Shown: piece after piece, positions 1 to 12,185 of the stretch
Layout of the letters: every line of letters starts with the position of its first letter
How positions within the stretch are numbered: the stretch's first letter is position 1
Origin: Sesamum alatum
Lineage: Eukaryota; Streptophyta; Magnoliopsida; Lamiales; Pedaliaceae
DNA length: 64,000 nt
Direction: 5' to 3'
Assembly: GCA_034509735.1 (NCBI GenBank)
Contig: JACGWO010000008.1
Span: forward strand, 16,937,864-17,001,863
Made by a program: the position numbers and the translations under genes
The notes under the pieces: generated by a model
Database searches by the model: none
What the model was told of the DNA's origin: nothing
Seen by the model: only the letters and a program-made list of their open reading frames with translations

Positions 1-1
1 C

Positions 2-235
2 GTCGGGAAACCGGTTTTGTTAACATACAGAGGGAAGACACCTCAAACGTGTACCTTGTTTCACCGACGAACTAAAATGCTTGAAGGAGTTGTGCAGACG
101 GAGCTTCCAGAATTCCTCCAACCAGGTTTTCAAATTCTTTACCCTACCAAAACATTGCTGAAGAACAATAAAGAAGCAAGACAACACAATATGGTCAAGA
201 AATTTACTGCAAGGTCTTGTCAAATCAAGTGGTGG
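2..235 (+). other. possible 3' part of an unrecognised exon
   Basis: The frame is open from the first full codon of the window to a good splice donor (GTAAGT at 236-241), about 78 residues. The peptide is basic and includes HRRTKML and LPEFLQPGFQ; I do not recognise a family. After the donor the sequence becomes purine-rich and then AT-rich, as expected of an intron or repeat. No acceptor or partner exon was found in the window. It could equally be a chance frame in a transposon edge. Confidence 0.2.
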
Positions 236-479
236 GTAAGTATTATAAATTACATTACTTTTGGGGTGAAAATGGGGAAATTTCGTGAAAAGTTGAGGAA
301 AAAAATGACCAATTTAATAATTGTCATTGGAAGGGGGGAACCGGATAACTTAATTTTAGGGGGGAGGGGGCGCGGATGACAATCAGGAGATTGTCAGGAG
401 AAGTAACGGGCCAACCGGATTTTACTCGGGCCGCCTCAAAGTGAAGTAAACATGAAATAATGTAGGATTAGCCATTCAA

Positions 480-1900
480 TCATGCATTTTTCGGGAAAGT
501 AAAGAGGGCCTTAGGGGATAAGAATGTAAGTATAATAATACCTATACATCATTTTCATTTTCCTGATTCATTAATATCAAATAAACATAAAGTTACTATT
601 GCATGTAAATATATATCAAATTAATATAATGAATGTTATAATTAATAGAATTTTTGAATAAAAAGTATATATTTTAAATAATAAATTCTATAGGATACTA
701 AAGAATAAAATATACAAAAAAATTCTCTTAGATGAAAGTATATAATGATCAAAGAAGATCACTTGATATCATGAACGCAAAATAATACAAAATACAATTA
801 TAATGACTCTAGTTAAAATTTGAAATAGTGTAGATAATGTCAAAATAAATAGTTAAATTTAAAATCTAAACATAATTAGATACTAAGGGTCAATTCAATT
901 AGACTATTTTTAAAAAAATAAATAACTAATAATTAGTATACGAGTAAATTTTTAATTTTATAATATATTTTCATATTAAGTATGTTACATATTTCGGGAA
1001 TCAAGTTAGTAATATTTAACAGATTTTGAAAATAAAAGAACTAATATTTATTAAGTTTAATTGAGTATAAAAATTAATTATTGATCTCTTATTATTTGAA
1101 CTTTCAAAATAAGTTAATCTTATATTCACATAAAAGATAAGTTTGTAAATAGGGATAATAAGTTAGACACTAAAATATTTTTGATACTCTATGTTTCGAC
1201 CTACGAATTGGTCTCAAAGTTTTCTTAAAATAATCAAAACTAGTTCTCTCCGTCTAAACTACCGGAGGGAACGCTTTTGGAGGAAAAAACTAGCAGTAAA
1301 ACCAGAATAAAAGGCTAAAATTAAAGTTGCTAATTTTGACTTTTATTTTGGATTTATCGATATCTTTCCTTCCAAAAACAGTCTCTCCCTTAGTTAGTTT
1401 TCAACTAACGAAGATGACTGATTTTATGAAAATCTGAGAACCGAAATTGATGAGTTCCAAACATGAACATAAAATAAATAAATAATACTAATTAGTTCAA
1501 AATAGATAATATTTGGACAAAATTTAAAATTGATAGTATAATAACACAAAGATATGTCTAATTAAAGTAAACTTTTGCTATCAATAATTAATAAATGATT
1601 AGTTTAAAATTATTTCACATCATAAATTTAAAAATAAAAAATCAAAGACATAATCAATCCTAACATATACATAAATAATATGGCAAATAGACAAAAAAAC
1701 AAACCTACAAATTATTTTTTTCTAATATTGAATGATTTATATATTCTATTTGACTTTTGCATTAATTCTATTGGTTTGACTAATTCATTTTATTTTAATA
1801 TTAAAATTTTTATATATTTTTATTTTACTTTCACATTAATTTATTTCAGTCATAATTAATAAACATATTCAATTAGTAAATACGAAATGCGAATTTTAAT
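480..1900 (+). repeat. AT-rich dispersed repeat, copy A
   Basis: Non-coding, very AT-rich sequence that matches two other stretches in the window in the same orientation: copy B (2690-4946) and copy C (about 20400-21640, continuing at 35029). Shared blocks include the GATGAAAGTATATAA block, the TAGATACTAAGGG block and the TTTTCTTAAAATAATCAAAACTA block near 1220-1250. Family unknown; no terminal structure was identified. Confidence 0.6.
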
Positions 1901-1944
1901 TTTAATGACTAGATTTTTCATTTAGTGATATATTCATATCTAAA

Positions 1945-2575
1945 AATATGTTTTGCACATATGACTTCTCGGTACTATATAAATGTGTGAATCTGGTGTG
2001 CCAAAAATGGGTGAGCACAAAGATTAAAAGGCCTCTTTCGCAAAAGCCCAGCTCAGAGGAAAACATGGGAGCCAAAGAAACTTTAAAGGCCCTTGGTGGA
2101 CAGGCCCCCGAATGGTTAGGTCCTTTAACATCCCCTAGCCTAGAAGAGTGAAAGCCCAAGATCATGAGGACTATCAATGAGGTTGTGTCGATCCTAGTCA
2201 CCCGTTGACGTAGGCACGCGGATTCCGAGATGGACGCAAGTGGAACTCTTCCACACTTACCTAAGATTCTCTAACAAGTCGACTTTCGAGATTCTCTTAA
2301 CCGTCTCTTTGAGTTCTTAGGGGTTAGGACTCCTCATGTGACGAGGACTCTGCTACTACAGTCTACACCAATAAATACAGGTTCTTTCCTTTTGAAGAGG
2401 TAATATGTCTACGCACACACATCTTACTACAAGGGCGCTTCAGAATTCAATCATTTTTCTCGACATTACTCTACATTTTGTTGCTTATATCTTTCAAAAT
2501 TGTTTACTAACTTGAACATCGGAATGCTAACGTTTTTTTTTTGCAGGTTCCCTTTCCCAATTTACAAGCATTAAA
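1945..2575 (+). mobile_element. Ty3/gypsy LTR-like fragment (Tat-like)
   Basis: GC-richer island between two copies of the AT-rich repeat. Its right end has the arrangement common in Tat-type plant LTRs: an ACTTGAACATCGGAATG stretch, a T run, then TTGCAGGTTCC. An AATAAATA signal near 2370 could be TATA or polyadenylation sequence. Its orientation agrees with the decayed gypsy body starting at 4947, so it may be that element's 5' LTR, separated from gag by repeat copy B. No primer binding site and no second LTR were found. No protein is encoded. Confidence 0.45.
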
Positions 2576-2689
2576 GACCCGTTTGTTTAAGCCCGTAGCT
2601 TTCTTCGGACGAGCTATTTTCAGCTTACATCAGAATCCATGAAAAAAGTTTCTTTCATTTCTTTTTTTGACTTTTACTATTTTAACCCT

Positions 2690-4946
2690 AGGGTATTATT
2701 ATTATCAAGCCTAAAGATGTAACTTAATAGTATTTGTACTTCATTTTCATCTCACTAGTTCATTAATATAAAAAAAAATCTAAAGTTAATAACTTACATG
2801 TAAGTATATTACAAATTAATATCTTTACTATTAATAATTAAGTGAATTTTTCAATAGAAAGTAACTAAAAAGTAGAGTTGTGAACAATAATTTTAAACAT
2901 ATAGGAAACTAAAAAATAAAATATACGACAAGAAATTCTCTTAAATGAAAGTATATAAAGATTGTTGTTAAAATAAATGATATAAAGATCCCTTTTATTT
3001 ATTCTTCACAATATCATGGACGTAAAATAATAAGAAATACAATTATATTGACTGAAGTTAAAAGTTGAAAAATAGTGTAGATAATATAAGAATAAATAAT
3101 TAAATTTAAAGTTTAATATATTACTATTGAAATACACTTAGATACTAAGGGCCTACTCAATTAAGAGAAGTCACAAATAATTAGTAGATAAATAAATTTT
3201 AATCTATTTATAGATAGAAGGGTTATATGAAGATAAGCCCAAACGTATGGGATCATTTGTACTTTGCTCCCTGATCATTTACACTTTACCCCCCAACCTT
3301 TCATTATATTGCACTTTGTACTTTCTGGGAATAATAATGGAATATTTTGGGGAATAATTTTTGGTTGGATAAAATTGTAAGGGTTAAATTCAGAGACCCT
3401 CCCAACGTATGGGGTCACAAGCACTTTGCCCCCCAACCTTTAAAAAAAGAACAAATAAATTTAAAGAAAATGGAAAAAATTACAAATAATAGAGAAAAAA
3501 TAAACAAAATTTAAATGGCATTTTGGGTAATTTTTCAAACAATGATGAGGTATATGTAATTATGTCAAACCTTTGGGGAGGCGGTTGTAATTCACCCAAA
3601 ATAAAATTTCTTCTCACTTCAAATATTTTGGCAATGAACTTGCGTGTATTACAACCCAACTTGTTAATTTACAGTCCCAGATAAACAACTTCACATCACA
3701 GATATGTGCAAAATACATACATTACATACGTAAAAATAGGTGAAATCGAATCCAAAAAGAAAAAAAAATTGTGTGTATTTCTGCCGGCGCTAATATTACA
3801 TTTTGGTTTATAATGTGAAGTTGTTTATTTGTAGACCAGGCTTTGAATTTTCTAGAGTTTCTCTCATTTTTTTCATTTTTCTATAAATTTGTTTGTTTAT
3901 TTTTTTTTAAAAAAAAAAGGTGGGGTAAGGGGGCAAAGTGCAACTGACCCTATACGTTTGGAGGGTGTCTGCATTTAACCCTTGTAATTTTACCCAACCC
4001 AAAATTATTTCCAAAATATTTCATTATTATTCCCTGAAAAGTGCAAAGTGCAACAAAATGAAAGGTTGGGGCCAAACTGTAGAAAAAATGGATGTGGGGC
4101 AAAGTACAAATGACCCCATACGTTGTAGGGGTGGGGGTATCTGCATTTAACCCTTCTTTAATTTTATTTGTTCTTTTTTAAAGGTTGGGGGGCAAAGTTT
4201 AACTGACCCTATACATCGGGAGGTCTGCATTTAACCCTTACAATTTTACCCTACCCAAAATTATTCTCTGAAATATTCCATTATTATTCTGCGAAAAGTG
4301 CAAAGTGTAATAAAATTAAAGATTGGGCATAAAGTGTAAAAGAAAATGGTTCGGGGGTAAAGTGCAAATGACCCCATATATCAGGGATTCTTTTTCATTT
4401 AACCCTAAATAAAAAGATAAAAGAACACCAACAGAGGAAATACAATGATGTATAGTTAATACTTTAATAGTAAAAGTAAGATTTCAGAAATAACTATATA
4501 CTAACATATTAGTGGTAAACTAAATTTCTATTGTATAACTTTATTTTCTTATTAAGTCAGTCACATATTTTTGGAATCAACTTAGTAGTGTTAAATAAAA
4601 ATGAGTTGATTATGTTGAAAACAGAAATAGAGAAATTGATAAATAAAAACACAAAAGAAAACTATATTTTTCTTTAGAATAAATTTATGAAAAAAGTAAA
4701 TAAATATTAAGAATAAAAATAGATGTTGAAAATAAAAGCACTATTATTTGATTTTTCAATATCAGTTAATCTTGTATGCACATAAAAGATAAGTCTGTAA
4801 AAAGTGATAATTTCAGTTTTGGTTTAATAAGTTAGGCACTAAATCATTTTTGGTACCCCATATTTCGATCTATGAATTTTGGTCTCCAAGTTTTCTTAAA
4901 ATCATCAAAACTACTTCTCTCCATCTAAACTACTGGAGAGATCGAG
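2690..4946 (+). repeat. AT-rich dispersed repeat, copy B, carrying a MITE cluster
   Basis: Aligns by eye with copy A from about 2690 to 3215 and, after an inserted composite MITE, from about 4420 to 4946. The join to gypsy gag sequence at 4947 is abrupt. Interruption by the MITE shows that this repeat was there first. Confidence 0.6.
3220..4405. mobile_element. composite Mutator-like MITE with repeated terminal modules
   Basis: The left half has two forward terminal modules, starting at 3220 and about 3391, that read GGGTTA...ACGTATGGGGTCA...CACTTTGCCCCC. The right half has four reverse-complement modules, ending near 3979, 4153, 4239 and 4405, each closing with CATTTAACCC. Flanking 9-mers are TAGATAGAA (left) and TAAATAAAA (right), 7 of 9 alike and differing only by G/A, consistent with a decayed 9-bp duplication. 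Non-coding. The modules suggest self-nesting of related elements. Positions 3548-3597 hold a terminus like that of the element at 58824-59251. Confidence 0.65.
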
Positions 4947-5468
4947 CACCCCCTGTCCAAGCATTCCCTGGGCTTCCACTGGGAGACTTAGCCCCACTTC
5001 CCCGGGTCCGCGAGGATCTCAGCTAGAATGCTTACAAAAAGGTCTACAAGATGTCAAACACTGCGTGATGGGAGTCCTGTCGGAGCAGCATGGAGGCATC
5101 CCCTTCAACGAGGAGGTCACGGTTGACGACCTCCCTCCTAATTGTCGAACACCCGCCATAACTGAATATGATGGCACGACTGACCCGCAAGAACACCTCT
5201 CTAGATTTGAAAAGCCAGCTTTCCTTCACAGGTACTCAGACGGGATCACATGTGACGTATTTGTCACTACCTTTGCTCGAGCGGTTCAACAATGGTTCAA
5301 TCAATTACCTACGGGATCGGTATGGACTTTTGAGGAATTCCGCTCAGTCTTCCTCCACCAATTCACCAGTAGTAAGAAGCAATGCAAGGCCCTGCTAAGT
5401 GTTTTCATCGTCCGCCAGAAAGATGTTGAATCTCTAAGAGATTATCTACACAGGTTCAACTTTACTGC
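4947..5468 (+). pseudogene. gypsy gag, N-terminal part
   Basis: An open stretch from about 5065 holds a retrotransposon gag domain of the capsid-like family (PF03732): YDGTTDPQEHLSRFE, then WFNQLPTGSVWTFEEF, then FIVRQKDVESLRDYLHRFN. The reading is cut at the solo LTR insertion and resumes after 6827. Gag would form the capsid-like particle in the cytoplasm. Upstream of 5065 the same gag leader is visible but contains stops. Confidence 0.85.
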
Positions 5469-6822
5469 TGATTAGGAGAAATTATACAATATATTCTTGT
5501 GTTTATATCCTTATTTTCTCTCGATATGATGCTTGTTCTTGGGTACATTTGTGACATTTAGGAGCTTTCGTGGAATAAAAGGTTAATTCAAGCAAAGAGC
5601 TCAAACATAAAGGAAAGAATCAAAATTCTGCAGAACTGAGTACAGTTCGCCCGTGACCCACGAGCTATCAGAGATTCAATTTCAGAAACGCAAATCACAT
5701 AACCCGTGACCCATGGGTTATCAGAGTTTCGCTGAGCGAAAATCACAGATGCGCTGACTTGAAAATCTGAACTTTCGAGTTTAGGCTGTTTGAAAAGAGA
5801 TTTTATTTCCTTTTGTGTATCTCCGTTGTAATTAGGGCTAGACGTTTGATAAGGAGAGAGTTGGTAAAGGAAACTAGTTTAAGGTAGGAAGAATACTTTT
5901 CTTTTCTTACCGTAGCTAGGTCCTATTATAAAGAGAGTAGAAGATGGAAAGAGAGAGGGGATGGAATTTTCAGAAATTCATAGAGATTTAGAGGTTTTGA
6001 GAGCAAGGGAAAAAGGCAAGGAACACGTGAAGAAGGCAATTCGGCATTGGAGTGACGACCATCAAGCCAATCCACCACTCCATGAGTTTTTCTCAATCTT
6101 TCTCTTTAGTTTTAGTCATAATTAGGATGAACTTATTTCTTTTGTGCTAAGGCTTATGGAAAACCTAATTGATATAATGTGTTAAATATTTTCCGAATTA
6201 ATCTAGTTGTTATTTCCGCTTATCCATGAACTATTGTTTTGGTTGCTATTATTTGAGGGCATGATCACCTCTTCAATTTTATTAATTATGTTGATGAATT
6301 GAGAGGGAATTTATCATAGTGAATAGAGTAATTCATGGTGTGGATTGAATGATGTATAGATATACACAGGCATGATCTATCTGATTCCATAGGTTTTTCA
6401 TAAAACTTAATGCGTTATTGTCACGAGTTTTGGAGAGGAGAGATCCCCTATTCCTCGATAATAGTAGGTTCGGTATAGCTCGAGAGAGTGTATTGGATTA
6501 AATTAGGAGAAACCTCAGTGTGTGAAAACACTTATTTGTTTGATTGATCTGTTAATATTGAATGCGTTGTTTCGATTAGATGGACCTATAGCCGTAGCAC
6601 TTCTCTCTAAATCTGCGTTTTCTTTGTCTTCGATGTAATTGCTTGCTATAGTTGATTTTATTATTTTTTAGTAGATTCATAAATCATCCAAACTTTCGAT
6701 CGTCCCAATAATTAGGGGTTAGTCATAATTGTGGTAATTACTTTGTTAAATCCTTGTGGGTTCGATATCTTTTATACTACTTGATCAGCTAGTGCACTTG
6801 CTAGTACATATTTTTGCAATCA
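5469..6822. mobile_element. solo LTR (1,354 bp) with perfect 5-bp target duplication
   Basis: Begins TGATTAGG and ends GCAATCA, so it has TG...CA ends inside a short inverted TGATT/AATCA. It is flanked on both sides by ACTGC (5464-5468 and 6823-6827), and removing it restores the continuity of the surrounding gag. No primer binding site, polypurine tract or coding frame lies inside. This is the product expected from LTR-LTR recombination of a full retrotransposon. Orientation is not certain. Confidence 0.85.
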
Positions 6823-6827
6823 ACTGC

Positions 6828-7320
6828 CTTTGGAGGTACAAGGTTGCTACCCATGAGGTCACGGCCAGTGCCTACTCCCAAGGACTCCTCGAGGGGTCTT
6901 CAAATCCCTGGCTAAGAAACCAGCACCCGACTATGATAGCCTGTTGGCTAGAGCGTCTAAGTATATCAATATGAAGGAGGCTCAAGCTTCTAATAAGGAA
7001 GGACGGTGAGAAAAGAGGAAAGACATTAGAGAAGAAGGAACCACTGAGAAGGCTTAAGCAGACTTCCGCGATAGGAGGCCCTCCTTTCAGAGGGGGCCTC
7101 CCATGTACACAGACACCCCTTTGAATGCCCCTATTACACCCTTTCTGCCTCGCGGCGCTAGGGACAGTCCCACGTGACCTAAGTCCGACAAGTTCAGTCG
7201 GCTCCACAACGACTACAGGCATAATACCGATGAAGGAAAGAACCTCTGCAGAATCGGAACCTAAATCTCCCTAGGAAGACGGTCACAAGTGTGTCCCTTT
7301 AGGGGGCCCAGACGAGGTCA
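6828..7320 (+). pseudogene. gypsy gag, C-terminal part
   Basis: Continuation of the same gag after the solo LTR: a SQGL motif, then a run matching the SLAKKPAPDYD type of sequence, split over frames and stops. It is followed by a proline/arginine-rich nucleocapsid-like part. No intact zinc knuckle was recognised. Confidence 0.6.
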
Positions 7321-8000
7321 ATCGCCTTCAAAAGTGGGTCAATCGTATGATATCTGGAGGGCCCATGGGAGGAGACTATCATAGGGCTTGAAAGGCGCTA
7401 GTTCGAGAAGTAAAAGGCCATGCCTCTGTGGAAGTACTGGAAGTTGACACCTTGGCCAACATTCCTATCATCTAATTTGAGCTTAGGGAATGGTTCAGAA
7501 TGACCCTCTCCCATAATGATGCCCTGGTAATGACAGCTACGATAGCTAATTATGAAGTTAGCCGAGCTTCTTAGTCTCGGGAAGTTCGGCAGATATCCTC
7601 TTGGGAGAGGCATATGATCAAATATAGTTGGGGGAGGTCCCTCTCGAGAAGGTTGACACTTTGTTGTATAGGTTTGTAGGGAAAAAGGTGCACCCTCGAG
7701 GTTCAATTACCCCTTTTCTCTCCTTAGGGCAGGGGTCACTGTGTAGGACATGCTTAATAAAGTTCTTGGTGGTGGATACCCTCTCGGCCTACAACGTGAT
7801 TTTAGGAAGACCTACCTACAACACTTTCCAGGCGGTCATCTCAACCTTTCACATGAAGATTAAGTTCCCCGTACCTGGAGGCATAGGAGAAGTCAAGGGG
7901 GTTCAACCGCAATCTCAAAAATATTATATGGAGGCCATACGCAAAGGCCAAAAATGGGGGACTATTGACCTATCTGCAGAGGAGTCTCGTAAGGGCTAAG
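7320..8000 (+). pseudogene. gypsy aspartic protease, inactivated
   Basis: Retropepsin-like region. The stretch near 7570-7600 reads LVSGSSADIL, where a catalytic D-S/T-G triplet is expected, so the catalytic aspartate is lost. A stop follows shortly after. Downstream the open frame from 7628 has SAYNVILGRPTYN, the conserved second half of plant gypsy proteases. Its role would be to cleave the Gag-Pol polyprotein. Confidence 0.7.
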
Positions 8001-8926
8001 GAAAAGATCTGGCTGAGGGGAAAAATGCCAAATGGTCTAGGTACCCCTTGGAGGAGGACCCTCTGGGAGCAAGGGATCCCACTAAGGTTCAACCTGTTGA
8101 AGAATTATTGACCATAGAGTTGAATCTAGAGACCTCTAAAAAAATGACTAGGATTGGGTTGCAACTGCAGGGACGTCTAAAAGGAGACCTAATATGGTGT
8201 CTCCAAAAGAACATGGATATATTCTCATGGTCCCCTCAAGACTTGGAAGACATCAACCCAGAGGTTATCATGTACCACCTCAATGTCGATCCTTCAATAG
8301 AACCAGTGAAGCAAACGAAGAGGCATTTTGGTCTTGAGAAGGATGAGATCATTCAGGTTGGATAGAGAAGCTTCTAAAAGCGGGCTATATCAAGGAAACA
8401 CAATTTCCTAAACGACTCTCTAATGTGGCCCTCATTCCTAAACCTGGGGGAAAGTGGAGAATATGTGTGGACTTCCGAGATCTCAACAAAGCTTGCCCAA
8501 AAGACTTCTACCCTCTTGCTCGTATCGACCAACTGGTAGGCTCTACTTCCATATGTGAGCTCCTGAGCATGATTGGGGAGAATAATGCCACACAACTTTT
8601 GAAGAACTAAAGAGATAATTGGCCGAACTCCCCCTCTTGGTCAAACCTTTGCTAGGGGCCACTCTATATGTATACCTATCCTCCACTCCTCAAGCAGTAA
8701 GCTTTGTCCTTTTGCGAGAGGAAGGAGGACAACAATGCCCATATATTATGTAAGTCAGGTACTCAATGGGACAGAGGGATGTTATAGTACTATTGAAAAG
8801 ATTGCATTTGCATTGGTAACGACAGCGCGAAGGTTGTACCCTTATTTTCTATCCTATCCTGTGGGGGTACACACCAACCACCCCCTCAAACACGTCTTAG
8901 GTAAGCCACAACATCGGGACGAATGA
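8001..8926 (+). pseudogene. gypsy reverse transcriptase with catalytic core deleted
   Basis: The leader ends in DIFSWSPQDLEDINPEVI and is followed after a frameshift by IPKPGGKWRICVDFRDLNKA, the start of a Ty3/gypsy reverse transcriptase. Sequence then jumps at about 8575-8590 from the CELLSMI segment straight to the thumb/connection region seen from about 8600 to 8926 (PIYYVSQVLNGTE, HTNHPLKHVL). The palm with its YVDD-type catalytic site is absent, so no enzyme could be made. Confidence 0.8.
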
Positions 8927-9548
8927 TCAAGTGTGAAATAGAATTAAGTGAATAGTACATGTCCTATCTCCCTCGAACGGCATTCAAAGCTCAGGCGTTG
9001 GTAGACTCCATATCCAGAAGCACATACCCTCCTCCCAGCAAGGAGCGTTGGTTATTACATGTGGATGGATCTTCTACCGCTCAAGGAAGTGGAGCGGGGG
9101 TGGTCATCACCTCCCTAGATTAAGTAGATTTGGAGTTCCTGGTCAAGTTCAATTTTAAAGCTTCTAATAATGAAGCTGCATACATGGTCCTGACACTAGG
9201 GATGAATATGGCATGGGAAGCAAGAGCCGGTGCCTAGTGGCTTACTCCGATTCCCAACTCATCGTGAAATAGGTGGAAGGAGTTTAAGAATCCAAGGACG
9301 AGAGCATGAAACAAAATCTTTAGAAAATTGAGGAATGGAAGTCGAAATTTGATGACTTCCAGTTGGTTCAAATCCTACGATAGGAAACCAATAAGGACGA
9401 TCACTTATCCAAACTTTCCAGTACTCTACACAACTGTAGGGCTCGACAAATAACGGTGCAATACCTTCCTAAGATTTGACCTCTCTCAGAGGTCCAAGCC
9501 ATCCTTCTCGGAGGGGATTGGAGAAAACCCATCCTGGAATGGTTGCGA
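8927..9548 (+). pseudogene. gypsy RNase H (second, Tat-type)
   Basis: After the connection domain comes HVDGSSTAQGSGAGVVI and NNEAAYMVLTLGMNMA, typical of the extra RNase H of Tat-lineage elements. The DGS and NNEA motifs are still readable. In-frame stops occur near 9122, 9272, 9288 and 9322. Cut at 9548 by the LTR-like insertion. Confidence 0.7.
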
Positions 9549-11563
9549 TGTAACATTTTGGTCATCCCGGGAGGAAGCGCGAATGCGGAAGCGCGGTGAT
9601 TAAAAACAAGAAACGTAAACATGCTTAAAATTATGGAATTTAAAGAACTCATTTAAGGGGTGTTCCCTTGAACCTCCCGGGCGTTTAGTGTATCTCATGA
9701 ATGAAAGAAAACATGTAGAATTCATGAAGGCCATAGGGTTGCAACGAAGAGGACCAAGAAACGAGACTTACCCGTCGTAGTCTCTCCTCGAACCGCTACA
9801 CGCGTTGTTCCACGTTTTGCCACCGAGATCCCAAAACAGGAACCCTTTAAATCGTCCATGTAATTCACCGGGTCTTGATTTCCCGTGCTAGCAAGAGATA
9901 AAGTAGAAATAGGGACGACGAATCAACCTAGCGTTATGAATTAATGTGATTGATTCGTCCAGTGTTCCCTTTTATCAAAGACAAGGAAACTAGACAAGGG
10001 AACTAGGCTTTTCTTGGAGTGAAGAAGAGCGGGAACGAGATTGAGAGGAGAGGGAGATCGGCCGTGTGTGTGTGTGTGTGGTTGAGAGATGAATATAGAG
10101 ATTAGTGTGTGTGTGTGTGTGTTGTGTGTGTTTCGAGTATTTATAGGAAAATGGTAGTCCTATTCCTACTCAAACTCTCCCAAGAGAGGCACACTTTGAC
10201 TAGGATTTTGACCTAGTCAAATCCTAGTCAACTTAGGCTTATGACTAAGTCAAACTCAATCATGACCTTTTATCTCATCAAACCCTCTAGAATCAATCTC
10301 GTATGTCCATCATTTGATGGGCTTTATGGAATATCTTAATTCATATTTAAAATAGTCCATTGGGCTTCTAATAAATATCAAATGAATATTTGAGCCTAAT
10401 TCCCAACTCCATAAATCCTATTTATGAGTCAAGGTATATTTAATCTAATTAAAGACTTGACACTCCAAGAAGAGAACTAATTTAATCTAATTAAATTATT
10501 CAATCTCCCAGAATTAATTCCAAATTAATTCATCCATTAACGGTGAATTGTGTGTGACTTTTTAGGTTCACCCTCAATTAGACTTGGCCGAATTTCCAAT
10601 CATTATATGGCGGAAACTCATCCATCACCATGGGTGGTCGTCTAGCAATGGTCCATGGGACTAGAGACTAGGTGAATATCATTGCGTGAACATTAAGGCT
10701 CTTAAGCACTTATGTCCTTCAGTATACTGCCTCACAACCATAGTCTAGGGCATGGACTTTGGATTTCGATACCCATTCTTAACTTAGGCCTAAGCTCGTC
10801 CACACTAAACGTCACTGGATCCCATCCCGCTGTTCAGTCACTGGGGCCACAGATTTATGGAGGACGAGTCTTAGAGTATATGTGAGATACTACCGTCAAT
10901 CATTTGACAGGAGACAGATTCTGTCTTGAGACCTACTATCCACACTACACATCTTGGCTGCACTAGAGTTATAGCAACCACGTCTCTCGACTTGGTAGCC
11001 TTTTACCAAACCTAAGATACATGCATGGTGTGTATGTGACCACAGTAGTCCCTCAAGTCCGAGGACCAATCTCGTGCTATTGGAACCGGGAATTCAAGTC
11101 ATACCGACCAACCCTACTCAAGATTTCCTATATGACGGTTCCCACGAGTCACCTCAGTCAGCCGACACCGAGCTGGCCAAACCACTAATATTGCATGGAT
11201 GACTTTCGTCACTCGTCGATGAAACGCGATTACAATCACTTAGTGCAAGTCTCGAATGGACCCTCGATACCCAATCTCGAGGTCCTTCGACTTGGAGTAT
11301 TTCAGACCCTTCCACAGAAACTGATTTCATGACTTGCCAACCTATGCGCAGTCTAGTTTCTTGGATTAACCTTTCGGTATGTGGGATTTGGTTGTGCATT
11401 GAACAGTCATACGTATATTAAAGCAGTAAGTGAACATAATCAAAGTATTAATGTCGTAATTGAACATTACTTTTATTTAGAATGAACTTTATTTAAACAC
11501 CTAATGTCAGAAATAGGTTACATAAGCCCAACAAGATTGGCTTCACGGTCACCTATTCTAACA
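9549..11563. mobile_element. solo-LTR-like insertion, copy 1 of a 2-kb LTR family
   Basis: Homologous along its whole length to 25711-27668. Both share TCCCGGG and CGCGAATGCGGAAG near the left end, TTTAGGTTCACC and TAGCAAYGGTCCATG in the middle, and GGTCACCTATTCTAACA at the right end. It begins TGTAAC and ends TAACA. The flanks (TGCGA/TGTGC) are not a clean duplication. It splits the gypsy body between RNase H and integrase. It contains TG dinucleotide tracts near 10065-10080 and 10105-10130. Likely a long copia-type LTR, lineage unproven. Confidence 0.7.
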
Positions 11564-12185
11564 TGTGCAAGGTCACCTCCCTACCGGTTAATGGGAAGCA
11601 ACTTGCCGAAACAAAGGGACCACACGATGCTCTTTGGGGGACACACTCTATAAAATTCCTTCACCCACCCTCTTCTAAGATGCCTATCTTAAGAGGAGGG
11701 AGCCATGTCCTCAAGGAGATACACAACGGATGCTAGAGATCACACATAGGGGCATTGGCTTTAGCTGACAAGGCCTTGCGAGCGGGGTACTTGTGGTCTA
11801 CTCTGAGACAAGACGCAAAGTTGTTAGTAAAAGGACGCGAAAAATGTCAAAACCATCCTCACTCACACATCAACCTGCTGGGCCTTTAACCAAATTATTA
11901 GCCCTTCGCTCATTTGTCCAGTGGGGAATGGATTTGGTGGGGCCGTTCCCTTTGACTCCATGACAACAAAAATTCTTGTAGGTAGCCATAGATTACTTCA
12001 CCAAGTGAGTAGAAGTTGAAACCCTCGCTCGCATCACTGAGAGGGAGGTTATGAAATTTCATCTTAAAAAATATGTTTTATCGCTTTGGGATCCCCCGGG
12101 CAATCATCTTGGATAACGGAAGACAGTTCCAAGGACATAAGATTCGAGATTAGTGCAAGGGGTTACGCATAAAGCAAAGATTCAA
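11564..12185 (+). pseudogene. gypsy integrase fragment
   Basis: Resumes the decayed element. Readable motifs in shifting frames are GALALADKALRAGYLW with a following EKCQ (HHCC zinc-binding region), and FGIPRAIILDNGRQFQG around 12080-12140, the second catalytic aspartate block of retroviral-type integrases. The third catalytic residue is not reached before homology ends. Integrase would insert the cDNA into the nucleus-encoded genome. Confidence 0.7.

Larger units (their letters stand above)
4947..12185 (+). mobile_element. decayed Ty3/gypsy (Tat-like) retrotransposon body
   Basis: Gag, protease, reverse transcriptase, RNase H and integrase remains follow in standard Ty3/gypsy order. The body is split by a solo LTR at 5469-6822 and a second LTR-like insertion at 9549-11563. 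Many stops and frameshifts and a large internal loss in reverse transcriptase make it inactive. The right LTR is missing; the 3' end near 12185 runs into an unrelated repeat. The AT-rich surroundings contrast with this more GC-balanced body. Confidence 0.85.
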
